Source: an uncultured bacterium (GTDB taxonomy: Bacteria > Bacillota > Clostridia > Lachnospirales > Lachnospiraceae). From it: a DNA stretch of 33,533 bases. Numbering within the stretch: the first letter of the stretch is position 1; every line of letters begins with the position of its first letter. This document shows, piece by piece, positions 15,267-23,629 of this stretch. The position numbers and the translations under genes were made by a program. The stretch spans positions 1-33,533 of the forward strand of contig CAJMQQ010000030.1 in NCBI GenBank assembly GCA_905215625.1. Reading direction: 5' to 3'. A model generated the notes under the pieces. The model made no database searches and had not been told where the DNA came from. It saw only the letters and a list, made by a program, of their open reading frames with translations.

Positions 15267-16307
15267 ATGATAAAAGCTGGAATTATTGGTTCTACTGGTT
15301 ATGCAGGAGGAGAATTAGCAAGACTGCTGCTCCAGAGAGAAGATGTAGAGATTAAATGGTATGGTTCTAAAAGTTATATTGATAAAAAATATGCATCTAT
15401 TTATCAAAATATGTTTCAGATTACAGAAGACGTATGCAAGGCAGACGACATAGAAGAACTGGCAGATCTGGTGGATGTGATTTTTATGGCAACGCCTCAG
15501 GGACTGTGTGCTTCCTTAATAAATGAAGAGATTCTGTCTAAGGTCAAAATCATTGATTTAAGCGCGGACTTCCGGATTAAAGATGTTTCGGTATATGAAG
15601 AGTGGTACAAAATCCCTCATGCCAGTCCCCAGTTTATAGGGGAAGCTGTCTATGGCCTTCCGGAAATCAACAGGGAAGCAGTGAAAGCAGCCAGACTGAT
15701 TGCAAATCCAGGATGTTATCCAACCTGCTCCTTCTTATCCATATATCCACTGGCAAAAGAGGGACTGATTGATATGTCTACCATTATTATTGATGCAAAA
15801 TCCGGTACTTCAGGAGCAGGAAGAGGGGCAAAAGTAGACAGCTTGTACTGTGAGGTAAATGAAAATATCAAAGCTTACGGTGTTGCTACCCACAGGCATA
15901 CGCCGGAGATTGAAGAGCAGCTTTCCTATGCATCCGGACAGCCGGTTACCATTAGTTTTACCCCTCATTTAGTTCCTATGAACAGGGGAATTTTAGTGAC
16001 AGCTTATGCTTCTTTAACAGAAAAGGTATCTTATGAAGAGGTAAAAGCAGTATATGATAAATACTATGCTAATGAGTATTTTGTACGCGTTCTGGAAAAG
16101 GATATGGTTCCCCAGACCCGCTTTGTAGAAGGCAGCAATTTTGCAGATGTAAACTTTAAAATCGACCCGCGGACCAACCGGATTGTGATGATGGGAGCTA
16201 TCGACAACGTGGTGAAAGGCGCTGCAGGACAAGCTGTCCAGAACATGAATCTGATGTTTGGCCTTCCGGAAAATACGGGATTAAAGCAGATTCCCATGTT
16301 CCCTTAA
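15267..16307 (+). CDS. argC: N-acetyl-gamma-glutamyl-phosphate reductase
   Basis: This 346-residue NADPH-dependent reductase makes N-acetylglutamate semialdehyde, the third step of arginine synthesis. The N-terminal nucleotide-binding motif is GIIGSTGYAGGEL. The catalytic Cys lies in ANPGCYPT, and the active-site His region is ATHRHTPEIEEQ. GGGAGG precedes the ATG at 15267 by 8 nt; the frame runs upstream through the promoter, so earlier starts are not used. It is the first gene of the argC-GNAT-argJ-argB-argD operon. Confidence 0.96.
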   Translation: MIKAGIIGSTGYAGGELARLLLQREDVEIKWYGSKSYIDKKYASIYQNMFQITEDVCKADDIEELADLVDVIFMATPQGLCASLINEEILSKVKIIDLSADFRIKDVSVYEEWYKIPHASPQFIGEAVYGLPEINREAVKAARLIANPGCYPTCSFLSIYPLAKEGLIDMSTIIIDAKSGTSGAGRGAKVDSLYCEVNENIKAYGVATHRHTPEIEEQLSYASGQPVTISFTPHLVPMNRGILVTAYASLTEKVSYEEVKAVYDKYYANEYFVRVLEKDMVPQTRFVEGSNFADVNFKIDPRTNRIVMMGAIDNVVKGAAGQAVQNMNLMFGLPENTGLKQIPMFP

Positions 16308-16354
16308 TGGAAAGGGAAGTTTTAGAAAACGAGTAAGAAAGGATTAAAAAGCGT

Positions 16355-16819
16355 ATGTCAGGTACTATGCAGATTCTTTACCGCCCTATGGAAATAGAAG
16401 ATTATGACCAGGTTTTTAAGCTGTGGCAGACCATTAAAGGGTTTGGAATCCGATCCATAGATGATTCAGAAGAAGGGGTAGAACGTTTTTTGAAACGAAA
16501 TCCTTCTACCAGTGTTGTCGCTGTCCAGAATGGACGAATTATCGGCAATATTCTCTGCGGACACGACGGAAGAACCGGTTATTTTTATCATGTATGCGTG
16601 GAAAAAAGCTACCGGAAACACGGGATTGGACATGAAATGGCAAGGTGGTGTATGTACGCGTTAAGAGAAGAGGGAATCAACAAGGTAAGCCTGATTGCTT
16701 TTAAATCCAACCAGATTGGAAACGCATTCTGGCAGGGAGTGGGCTGGAATGAACGGGAAGACGTTAATTTCTATGATTTTATTTTAAACGAAGAAAATAT
16801 TACGAAATTTATCGGATAA
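16355..16819 (+). CDS. GNAT-family N-acetyltransferase embedded in the arginine operon
   Basis: This 154-residue GNAT enzyme transfers an acetyl group from acetyl-CoA to an amine. The fold is recognisable: a beta-rich N-terminus (LYRPMEIEDYDQVFKLWQ), the acetyl-CoA loop in VEKSYRKHGIGHEM (pattern RxxGxG, with His in the second position) and a late GNAFWQGVGW segment. The substrate is unknown. Its position between argC and argJ suggests a link to acetylated arginine intermediates or to glutamate acetylation. ArgJ already supplies that acetyl cycle, so a start-up N-acetylglutamate synthase is only a guess. A possible alternative start is the ATG at 16367; 16355 is kept, with AAAGGA 12-13 nt upstream. 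Confidence 0.88.
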   Translation: MSGTMQILYRPMEIEDYDQVFKLWQTIKGFGIRSIDDSEEGVERFLKRNPSTSVVAVQNGRIIGNILCGHDGRTGYFYHVCVEKSYRKHGIGHEMARWCMYALREEGINKVSLIAFKSNQIGNAFWQGVGWNEREDVNFYDFILNEENITKFIG

Positions 16820-16833
16820 AAGGAGACGGGATT

Positions 16834-18057
16834 ATGAAGATAATAGAAGGCGGAATAACGGCAGCAAAAGGCTTTTATGCAGCTTCAGCAGCAGCAGGAA
16901 TCAAGTATCAGAACCGTCAGGATATGGCGCTGATTTACAGCGAAAGTCCCTGTGTGTCAGCGGGAACTTTTACTACCAATCTGGTAAAAGCAGCCCCTGT
17001 CAAGTGGGATAAAAATCAGGTAACAAGCGGAGCCAGCGCCCGCGCGGTCGTAGTAAATGCAGGAATTGCCAATGCTTGTACCGGAGCAGAGGGAATGGAA
17101 TACTGTAAGGAGACTGCCGAGTCTGCTGCCAAGGCGCTTCACATACCAGAAGACAGCGTTTTAGTCGCTTCTACCGGCGTCATTGGAATGCAGCTTCCCA
17201 TGGATAAGATTACAGCAGGAATTGAAAAAATGGCTCCGGTTTTATCCAGTACAAAAGAGGCTGGAACCAATGCGGCAAAGGCGATTATGACGACGGATAC
17301 GAAGAAAAAAGAGGTGGCTGTGGAGATTGTGTTAGGAGGAAAAACGGTTACCATCGGCGGGATGTGCAAGGGATCCGGTATGATTCATCCCAATATGTGC
17401 ACCATGTTAAGCTTTGTTTCCACAGATGCGGCAATTTCCAAAGAACTGCTGCAGGAAGCCCTTCGTGAGGACATTAAAGATACCTACAATATGATTTCCG
17501 TAGACGGCGATACCTCTACCAATGATACGGTGCTGCTTTTAGCAAACGGGCAGGCAGGAAATCCAGTTATTACTGAAAAAAATCAAGATTATCAGGAATT
17601 CTGCAAGGCGCTGAATTACGTGAACGAAACCTTGGCTAAGAAGATGGCAGGAGACGGGGAAGGTTGTACTGCATTATTTGAGGTAAAAGTAGTGGGGGCA
17701 GAAAGCAAGGAACAGGCGGTTACCCTGTCCAAATCCATTATTACCTCATCCCTTACCAAGGCAGCAATTTTCGGGCACGACGCCAACTGGGGCCGGATTT
17801 TATGCGCCATGGGATATTCGGGAGCGCAGTTTGATCCGGAGCAGGTAGACTTATATTTTGAAAGTTCTGCCGGAACATTAAAGATTATTGAAAACGGGGT
17901 AGCCCTTCCTTATAGTGAAGAACAGGCGACAGAAATATTGTCCCAGCCAGAAGTAACCGCTATTGCAGATATAAAAATGGGCGACGCTTCTGCTACTGCA
18001 TGGGGCTGTGATTTAACCTTTGATTACGTAAAAATTAATGCAGATTACCGTTCATAA
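16834..18057 (+). CDS. argJ: Glutamate N-acetyltransferase / amino-acid acetyltransferase
   Basis: This 407-residue protein recycles the acetyl group from N-acetylornithine to glutamate, and in bifunctional forms also makes N-acetylglutamate from acetyl-CoA. ArgJ is a self-cleaving enzyme. The new N-terminal Thr nucleophile is Thr190, in GMIHPNMCTMLSF, so the alpha chain is 1-189 and the beta chain 190-407. The residue before the cut is Cys rather than the more usual Ala. Other signatures are SVDGDTSTNDT and GHDANWGRI. AAGGAG precedes the ATG by 8 nt. Whether it is mono- or bifunctional cannot be told from sequence. Confidence 0.95.
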   Translation: MKIIEGGITAAKGFYAASAAAGIKYQNRQDMALIYSESPCVSAGTFTTNLVKAAPVKWDKNQVTSGASARAVVVNAGIANACTGAEGMEYCKETAESAAKALHIPEDSVLVASTGVIGMQLPMDKITAGIEKMAPVLSSTKEAGTNAAKAIMTTDTKKKEVAVEIVLGGKTVTIGGMCKGSGMIHPNMCTMLSFVSTDAAISKELLQEALREDIKDTYNMISVDGDTSTNDTVLLLANGQAGNPVITEKNQDYQEFCKALNYVNETLAKKMAGDGEGCTALFEVKVVGAESKEQAVTLSKSIITSSLTKAAIFGHDANWGRILCAMGYSGAQFDPEQVDLYFESSAGTLKIIENGVALPYSEEQATEILSQPEVTAIADIKMGDASATAWGCDLTFDYVKINADYRS

Positions 18058-18083
18058 CATGACAGGAAGGGGAGAAAAAGCAG

Positions 18084-18971
18084 ATGAAACTCGATGAAAC
18101 AATCATGCAGAAAGCAGAGACGTTAATAGAAGCTTTGCCCTATATACAGCGGTTTAACCGCAAGATTATTGTAGTAAAATACGGCGGAAGCGCTATGGTA
18201 GATGAAGAACTGAAACACCATGTGATTCAGGATGTAGTTCTGTTAAAATTAGTAGGATTTAAGCCGATTATCATTCATGGAGGCGGCAAGGAAATCAGCC
18301 GCTGGGTCAGCAAAGTGGGGATGGAACCCAGATTTGTAAATGGTCTTAGATTTACCGATGAACCGACTATGGAAATAGCGGAAATGGTATTAAACAAAGT
18401 GAATAAAAGCCTGGTTCAGATGGTCAATGAGCTGGGATGCCAGGCAGTTGGAATCAGCGGAAAAGACGGCTGTCTGCTGAAATGCGAAAAGAAGCTTGCA
18501 GACGGTCAGGACATTGGATTTGTAGGAAATGTTACCGAGGTCAATCCCCAGATTATTTACGATTTGCTGGAAAAAGATTTCCTTCCGATTATCTGCCCCA
18601 TTGGATATGACAACAATTATGTCAGCTATAATATTAACGCAGACGATGCGGCCTGTGCCATTGCAAGGGCGGTCAATGCAGAAAAACTGGCGTTTTTAAC
18701 AGATGTCGAAGGAGTTTATAAAGACTACGAGGATAAAAATTCCCTGATTTCCGAGATGACGGCAGCAGAGGCAAAAGAGTTTGTAGCCAGCGGAATGCTG
18801 GGAGGCGGTATGCTTCCCAAGCTGCAAAACTGCGTTGACGCCATTGAAAATGGAGTAAACAGGGTACATATCTTAGACGGCAGGATTCCTCATTGTCTGC
18901 TGTTGGAAATCTTTACGAATAACGGAATTGGGACTGCTATCGTAAACGGCAGGGAAGAGAGGCAGCTATGA
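18084..18971 (+). CDS. argB: Acetylglutamate kinase
   Basis: This 295-residue amino-acid kinase phosphorylates N-acetylglutamate, usually the feedback-controlled step of the pathway. Visible motifs are VVKYGGSAM (phosphate-binding Lys and Gly-rich loop), IIIHGGGKEIS and the C-terminal LGGGMLPKLQNC. An N-terminal extension of about 25 residues with YIQRFNRK precedes the kinase core. This extension is characteristic of arginine-sensitive, hexameric forms, so feedback inhibition by arginine is likely. Its stop overlaps the argD start by 4 bp (ATGA). Confidence 0.96.
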   Translation: MKLDETIMQKAETLIEALPYIQRFNRKIIVVKYGGSAMVDEELKHHVIQDVVLLKLVGFKPIIIHGGGKEISRWVSKVGMEPRFVNGLRFTDEPTMEIAEMVLNKVNKSLVQMVNELGCQAVGISGKDGCLLKCEKKLADGQDIGFVGNVTEVNPQIIYDLLEKDFLPIICPIGYDNNYVSYNINADDAACAIARAVNAEKLAFLTDVEGVYKDYEDKNSLISEMTAAEAKEFVASGMLGGGMLPKLQNCVDAIENGVNRVHILDGRIPHCLLLEIFTNNGIGTAIVNGREERQL

Positions 18972-20182
18972 CAAAGAAAGAGCAGATAATCAGCAGAGGC
19001 GAACAGGTTTTTTATAAGACGTACAACCGGTTTCCAGTGGTATTTGATCATGGAAAAGGGATGCATCTGTACGATACAGACGGCAAAGAATACCTGGATT
19101 TTGGCGCTGGAATTGCAGTAATGGCCCTGGGCTATGGTGATGAAGAATTTAACAATGCATTGAAAAAACAAGTTGATCAATTAACCCATACGTCCAATTT
19201 ATTTTATAATAAACCGGCGATAGAAGCAGGAGAAAAGCTGCTAGAAGTTTCCGGAATGGATAAGGTATTTTTTACTAACAGCGGAACAGAAGCCATTGAG
19301 GGAGCGTTAAAAATTGCCCGCCGCTACGCGTATAATAAGAAGCAGAAAGACGGAAAAACTTCTAATGATGCGGAGATTATTGCCATGGGACATTCCTTCC
19401 ATGGACGCAGCATGGGAGCCTTGTCAGTTACTGGAAATGCCCCGTATCAGGAGCCGTTCCAGCCTCTGATTCCAGGAATCCGATTCGCAGAATACAACAA
19501 TCTGGAGAGCGTAAAAAGACTTCTGACAGACAATACCTGTGCTGTGATTCTGGAGACCATTCAGGGAGAAGGCGGCATCTATCCGGCCCAAAAAGAGTCT
19601 CTGGAAGGGATCCGGAAGCTGTGTGATGAACGGGATATGCTGTTGATTTTAGATGAAGTTCAGTGCGGAATGGGACGAAGCGGACAGATGTTTGCATGGC
19701 AGCATTATGGAGTAAAGCCGGATGTAATGGCAGTGGCAAAGGCTTTGGGAAATGGGGTTCCTATTGGAGCATTTCTGGCCTGCGGAAAGGCAGCGTCGGC
19801 TATGGTTCCTGGCGATCATGGCAGCACATATGGAGGAAATCCCCTCGTCTGCGCGGCAGCTTCGGCGGTACTTGACAGTTTTAAAAAGAGAAATCTGATG
19901 TCCCATGTCCAGGAAATGGGACAATACCTGTGGGAGCGGCTGGAAGAGATGAAAATGGAGAATCCTCTGATTGCCGATCACAGAGGAATGGGCCTGATTC
20001 AGGGCCTGGAACTGGCGTCAGACCTGCCGGCAGGAGAGGTGGTCAAAAGGGCGCTTCTGGAAAAAAATCTGGTGTTAATCAGCGCGGCGAATAATACCAT
20101 CCGGCTGATTCCGCCGCTGATTGTAGAGAAAGAAGACATCGATGAAATGATTTCCAGATTATTAACAATAATTGGAAAATAA
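18968..20182 (+). CDS. argD: Acetylornithine aminotransferase
   Basis: This 404-residue class III PLP aminotransferase converts N-acetylglutamate semialdehyde to N-acetylornithine. The motifs include FTNSGTEAIEGALKIARRY, MGHSFHGRSMGALS, ILDEVQCGMGRSG (PLP-ring Asp) and the PLP Lys258 in AVAKALGNG. The length is typical. The start codon overlaps argB (ATGA), so translation is coupled. Related enzymes can also act on ornithine or diaminopimelate intermediates, but the operon context supports ArgD. No clear terminator follows; a LacI-type gene with its own promoter lies about 100 bp on. Confidence 0.96.
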   Translation: MTKKEQIISRGEQVFYKTYNRFPVVFDHGKGMHLYDTDGKEYLDFGAGIAVMALGYGDEEFNNALKKQVDQLTHTSNLFYNKPAIEAGEKLLEVSGMDKVFFTNSGTEAIEGALKIARRYAYNKKQKDGKTSNDAEIIAMGHSFHGRSMGALSVTGNAPYQEPFQPLIPGIRFAEYNNLESVKRLLTDNTCAVILETIQGEGGIYPAQKESLEGIRKLCDERDMLLILDEVQCGMGRSGQMFAWQHYGVKPDVMAVAKALGNGVPIGAFLACGKAASAMVPGDHGSTYGGNPLVCAAASAVLDSFKKRNLMSHVQEMGQYLWERLEEMKMENPLIADHRGMGLIQGLELASDLPAGEVVKRALLEKNLVLISAANNTIRLIPPLIVEKEDIDEMISRLLTIIGK

Positions 20183-20216
20183 ATGTAAATTTTTGTAAAT
20201 TTTTCCGCTTTATCTA

Positions 20217-20245
20217 GTGACAATTCCTTTTATTTGTTTTACAAT
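20217..20245 (+). promoter_or_regulatory. Promoter of the LacI-type regulator
   Basis: GTGACA (20217-20222), a 17-bp spacer and TACAAT (20240-20245) lie about 35 bp before the start. An AT-rich tandem repeat of GTAAATTTTT lies just upstream (20185-20204) and could act as an UP-like element. Confidence 0.6.
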
Positions 20246-20280
20246 AGAAACCAGGGTAGTGATAATAATGGAGGCATGGG

Positions 20281-21270
20281 ATGAATATTTACGACATTGC
20301 CGCTGAAGCCGGAGTTTCTATTTCCACGGTTTCCAGAGTGATGAACAAAAAAGGAAATGTAAATCCGGAAATGAAACGACGGATTGAAGAGGTACTAAAA
20401 AAATACGATTATAAACCCAGCGCGATTGCCAGAGGCATGGTCTCTAAGACTATGAAAACCATCGCCATTCTGACCGTGGATTTGAGAGTTCCCCAGCACG
20501 CAAAACAGGTGTATATTATTGAACGGGAATTTATCCAAAAGGGTTATAATGTAATGGTATGCAACACTGGGGGAAAGATGGAGGAATGCGCCCGTTATAT
20601 CAATTTATTGATGGAAAAACAGGTTGATGGAGTGGTTCTGATTGGTTCCACCTTTAATCAGTTGAAAAATAGAACAGAGATTATAGGAAAGGTAAGCCGG
20701 ATACCAGTTGTAATGGCCAACGGACATCTGGATCTGCCAAATTTCCACTCTATTTTGATTGATGATTTAAAGGGATTCCGGAATGCTGCTGATTTTCTTT
20801 ATGAAAAGGGACACAGAGAAATTTTCTGTCTCTGCGACCTGGAGACAGACAGCGGACAGGAAAAGAGAAAAGGCTTTTTAGAGTCGATGAAGCTCCACGA
20901 TATTGAAGACGGAGAATCCAGGATTATCCCCTGCCGGTACGGCATGGAAGGCGGAACTTTGGCAGTGGAAAAACTGCTGGAGCTGGGACGGCCGTTTACC
21001 GCTCTGATTGTAGGAGAAGACACCGCAGCAATCGGGGCGATGAAAGAATTAAAACGCAGGGGAATCAAGGTTCCAGAAGATGTAGCGATTGTCGGATACG
21101 ACAATTCTCCAGATACCGTTGTCTGCGATCCGGAGCTTACCACGGTAGATATTAAGACAGAGATAATGGGAACTCTTTGCGCCAGGACGCTTCAGGATCT
21201 GCTGGAGAACAGAGGAGCCAGCGCATCCTTGGCGATACAGCCGGAGATTATAGTTAGAAACAGTACGTGA
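20281..21270 (+). CDS. LacI/GalR-family transcriptional regulator
   Basis: This 329-residue repressor has the N-terminal LacI helix-turn-helix (IYDIAAEAGVSISTVSRVMN) and the hinge helix SAIARGMVSKT. The rest is a periplasmic-binding-protein-like effector domain (IAILTVDLRVP to GYDNSPDTVVCDPELTTVDI). The effector is usually a sugar or a related small molecule. The neighbours (arginine genes before, one-carbon genes after) give no clear target, and it may act in trans. GGAGG precedes the ATG. It ends in a terminator, so it is a single-gene unit. Confidence 0.93.
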   Translation: MNIYDIAAEAGVSISTVSRVMNKKGNVNPEMKRRIEEVLKKYDYKPSAIARGMVSKTMKTIAILTVDLRVPQHAKQVYIIEREFIQKGYNVMVCNTGGKMEECARYINLLMEKQVDGVVLIGSTFNQLKNRTEIIGKVSRIPVVMANGHLDLPNFHSILIDDLKGFRNAADFLYEKGHREIFCLCDLETDSGQEKRKGFLESMKLHDIEDGESRIIPCRYGMEGGTLAVEKLLELGRPFTALIVGEDTAAIGAMKELKRRGIKVPEDVAIVGYDNSPDTVVCDPELTTVDIKTEIMGTLCARTLQDLLENRGASASLAIQPEIIVRNST

Positions 21271-21273
21271 CAG

Positions 21274-21319
21274 AAAAAGCTGCAGCTTTGTGATGAAAAT
21301 TGCGAAGAGCGGCTTTTTT
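21274..21319 (+). terminator. Rho-independent terminator after the LacI-type gene
   Basis: AAAAAGCTGC (21274-21283) pairs with GCGGCTTTTT (21309-21318) with one G-U pair, and the T run is part of the 3' arm. The loop is about 25 nt. Confidence 0.75.
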
Positions 21320-21388
21320 CATTTCCTCATTGTTATCTTGCCGTTCATACGTTATAATAAGACAAATAAATTTTGGAAGGGATACAGC

Positions 21389-22021
21389 ATGGAAATCAGA
21401 AGACAGACAATAGAAGAATTTACAGAAAAATTATCTTCCAAAGCGCCAACGCCGGGAGGAGGCGGAGCATCTGCCCTGGCAGGGGCTTTTGGAACCGCTC
21501 TGGGACAGATGGTGGCAAATCTGACCGTAGGGAAGAAAAAATATATGGATGTGGAGCCAGAGATAAAGGAACTTCTGGAAGAGATGGAACAGATAAAGGA
21601 TCGCTTTTTGAGGCTGGCAGAGGAGGACGCAAGGGTATTTGAACCTCTGGCAGCCTGTTACCGTCTGCCGTCAGGAACAGAAGAAGAGAAGGCTTATAAA
21701 GAACAGGTAATGGAAAAGCATTTGCTGGCAGCCACCGGCGTACCGATGGAAATGATGAAAGAAGCGTTAAGAATGCTGGATATTTTAGAATTTTTAGGGG
21801 AAAAGGGAAGCCGTATGGCCGTCAGCGACGTAGGGGCAGGCGTACAGTTTATCCGGGCGGCTCTGGCTGGCGCAGTGATGAATGTGTATATCAATACTAA
21901 ATCGATGAAGGATCGCAAGACAGCAGAAGCGCTTAATAAAGAAGCCGATACAATGCTTGCAGACGGACTGGAAAAGGCAGACCAGATCTATGAGACAGTA
22001 AGAAAGGGACTACGGGAATGA
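21389..22021 (+). CDS. fchA: Methenyltetrahydrofolate cyclohydrolase (FchA family)
   Basis: This 210-residue protein of the formiminotransferase-cyclodeaminase C-terminal family has the signature PTPGGGGASALAGAFGTALGQMV near residues 20-42. As a stand-alone enzyme it interconverts methenyl-THF and formyl-THF. The ATG at 21389 follows GGAAGGG by about 8 nt; the frame extends upstream through the preceding terminator and is not used. The stop overlaps the folD start by 4 bp, so the two one-carbon enzymes are made together. A formimino-THF cyclodeaminase role is possible, but the folD coupling favours the C1 pathway. Confidence 0.88.
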   Translation: MEIRRQTIEEFTEKLSSKAPTPGGGGASALAGAFGTALGQMVANLTVGKKKYMDVEPEIKELLEEMEQIKDRFLRLAEEDARVFEPLAACYRLPSGTEEEKAYKEQVMEKHLLAATGVPMEMMKEALRMLDILEFLGEKGSRMAVSDVGAGVQFIRAALAGAVMNVYINTKSMKDRKTAEALNKEADTMLADGLEKADQIYETVRKGLRE

Positions 22022-22890
22022 TTGCATTAAAAGGAGCGGCAGTATCCGCAAAAATTCAGCAGGATCTAGAAACAGAATTACAAGAAATGAAGAAGAAAAA
22101 CCAGAACGTACCAAAGCTTGCCATTGTGCGGGTGGGAGAGCGGCCAGACGACTTATCCTATGAAAGAGGTGCGTTAAAACGTATGGAAAAACTGGGGCTT
22201 TTGGCCCAGGTATATGCGTTTCCACAGGAAATTTCCAACGGGGAATTTGAACAGGCATTTTTGGAAATTAATAAGGACAGCCAGGTAGATGGAATTTTAC
22301 TGCTTCGGCCTCTTCCAAAACAGCTGGATGAAAAGAGAATTACAGAATTACTTGATCCGCAAAAGGATCTGGACGGAATCTGTCCGGCTAATATTGCAAA
22401 GGTGTTTTCCGGAGATGAAACGGGGTTTGCGCCTTGCACGGCAGAGGCAGTTGTAGAAGTTTTAAAGGCCAATGATATTGAAATCTCAGGCAGACGGGCT
22501 GTAGTAGTGGGCCGCAGTATGGTAGTGGGGCGTCCGTTATCTATGCTGTTATTAAGGGAACACGCAACCGTAACCATCTGCCATACCCGTACAAAAGACC
22601 TGGAAAAAACCTGCCGGGATGCAGAAATTTTAGTGGCGGCTGCCGGAAAAGCAAAGATGGTGGATGCTTCTTATGTTGGAAAAGATGCAGTTGTGATTGA
22701 TGTGGGAATTCATGTAGATAACGATGGAAATCTTTGCGGAGATGTGGATTTTGCTTCTCTGGAAGGAGTGGCATCCATGGCCACTCCAGTACCAGGAGGC
22801 GTAGGAGCTGTCACAACTTCTGTGCTGGCAAAGCACCTGGTAAGGGCTGCAAAACAGCGCAGAAGAACGGGACAGACGGAAATGCTTTAA
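22018..22890 (+). CDS. folD: Methylenetetrahydrofolate dehydrogenase (FolD family, atypical cyclohydrolase site)
   Basis: This 290-residue FolD-family protein oxidises methylene-THF. The Rossmann part shows VVVGRSMVVGRPLSMLLL (about 162-179) and, near the end, TPVPGGVGAVTTSVL. The folate-site PQKDLDG (Asp117 or 119) is present. The standard motif YVxxKxK, whose first Lys is essential for cyclohydrolase activity in bifunctional FolD, reads YERGALK here (Tyr48 to Lys54). The expected Lys at Tyr+4 is Ala52. The usual VQLPLP is changed to LLRPLP. With fchA directly upstream and overlapping, the protein may be dehydrogenase-only. It ends in a 4-bp overlap with the stop codon of convergent thiT. 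Confidence 0.92.
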   Translation: MIALKGAAVSAKIQQDLETELQEMKKKNQNVPKLAIVRVGERPDDLSYERGALKRMEKLGLLAQVYAFPQEISNGEFEQAFLEINKDSQVDGILLLRPLPKQLDEKRITELLDPQKDLDGICPANIAKVFSGDETGFAPCTAEAVVEVLKANDIEISGRRAVVVGRSMVVGRPLSMLLLREHATVTICHTRTKDLEKTCRDAEILVAAAGKAKMVDASYVGKDAVVIDVGIHVDNDGNLCGDVDFASLEGVASMATPVPGGVGAVTTSVLAKHLVRAAKQRRRTGQTEML

Positions 22891-23555
22891 GCCTCGGCTG
22901 CCTTATTGCGGACCTGGGCCAATGCTTTTTTTACTGGCGGAAGGGAGAGGATAATAATCGTAATAATGCCTTCTGCCAGGATGTAGGAGTAGTTATAAAC
23001 GATTGGGTAGATAGGGCGCAAAGCCTGCGGAAAATTTTCCGGCATATATTCCATCCAGTACAGATAACCGCCTAAAGAATGGAAGGCGCCGCGGGCAAGG
23101 ATGCCGACGATATAGCCCTTTAACAGTCCGTTTTTGGATTTGCAGAACAGTCCGGCCAGACCCAGAGCAGCAAATGCCAGCACATAATCGCAGCATACCT
23201 GAAAGAAGGAAAGGACAAACGGTTCCTGCAAAAACTGAAGGATTCCGTAAGCCAGGCCGGTTAAAATTCCTACCCGAACTCCGTACCAGTAGCCGATCAA
23301 ACAGATAAACAGCATACTGCACAGAGTAATGGATCCACCCCAGGGCGCGGAAAAGAGTTTTATGTAGGATGTAAGGAACGAGAGAGCCATAGCCATGGCG
23401 CAGAATACCAGCTGTTTGGTGGACATACTTTGTCCTTTTTTGCTGTGGCCTCTTACCAGACCTCCTAATAAAAAGAGCAGAATCGCAGCGGCAATGGAAA
23501 TGCCATAACCAGCGGCTGTCAGACCGCCTTCTGCAGTTACCAGAAAATTAGACAT
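22887..23555 (-). CDS. thiT: Thiamine transporter substrate-binding subunit ThiT
   Basis: This 222-residue membrane protein is the thiamine-specific S component of a group II ECF transporter; it would need the shared EcfA/A'/T module from elsewhere in the genome. It has about six hydrophobic helices and the family segments SYIKLFSAPWGGSITLCSM and LQFLQEPFVLSFFQ. It also carries YNYSYILAEG near the C-terminus, which contributes aromatic thiamine-binding residues in ThiT. The ATG at 23555 has AAGGAGG 7 nt upstream. That ribosome site lies in a hairpin and behind a TPP riboswitch, so the gene is controlled by thiamine pyrophosphate. Confidence 0.94.
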   Translation of the reverse strand: MSNFLVTAEGGLTAAGYGISIAAAILLFLLGGLVRGHSKKGQSMSTKQLVFCAMAMALSFLTSYIKLFSAPWGGSITLCSMLFICLIGYWYGVRVGILTGLAYGILQFLQEPFVLSFFQVCCDYVLAFAALGLAGLFCKSKNGLLKGYIVGILARGAFHSLGGYLYWMEYMPENFPQALRPIYPIVYNYSYILAEGIITIIILSLPPVKKALAQVRNKAAEA

Positions 23556-23582
23556 AAAAAAACCTCCTTGTTCGACAGGAGG
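23556..23582 (-). terminator. Terminator-like hairpin enclosing the thiT ribosome binding site
   Basis: On the minus strand CCTCCTG pairs with CAAGGAGG (23563-23582), followed by seven T and then the ATG. The AAGGAGG of the right arm is the thiT ribosome binding site. The same hairpin can therefore act as an intrinsic terminator or hide the ribosome site. Confidence 0.75.
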
Positions 23583-23592
23583 GGCGGCTTGG

Positions 23593-23628
23593 TCAAATAC
23601 CATAAAAATGAAACAGAAAAGTATTTGA
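23593..23628 (-). promoter_or_regulatory. Second stem in the thiT leader (candidate switching element)
   Basis: TCAAATAC and GTATTTGA form a perfect 8-bp inverted repeat (23593-23600 and 23621-23628) between the TPP aptamer and the ribosome-site hairpin. It touches the 3' end of the aptamer, as expected of an alternative pairing in the expression platform. Confidence 0.45.
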
Positions 23629-23629
23629 T

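Noticed and set aside
20185..20204. Tandem GTAAATTTTT repeats after argD, considered as an operator or array
   Set aside because: Only two AT-rich units; low complexity is enough to explain it, though an UP-like element is possible.
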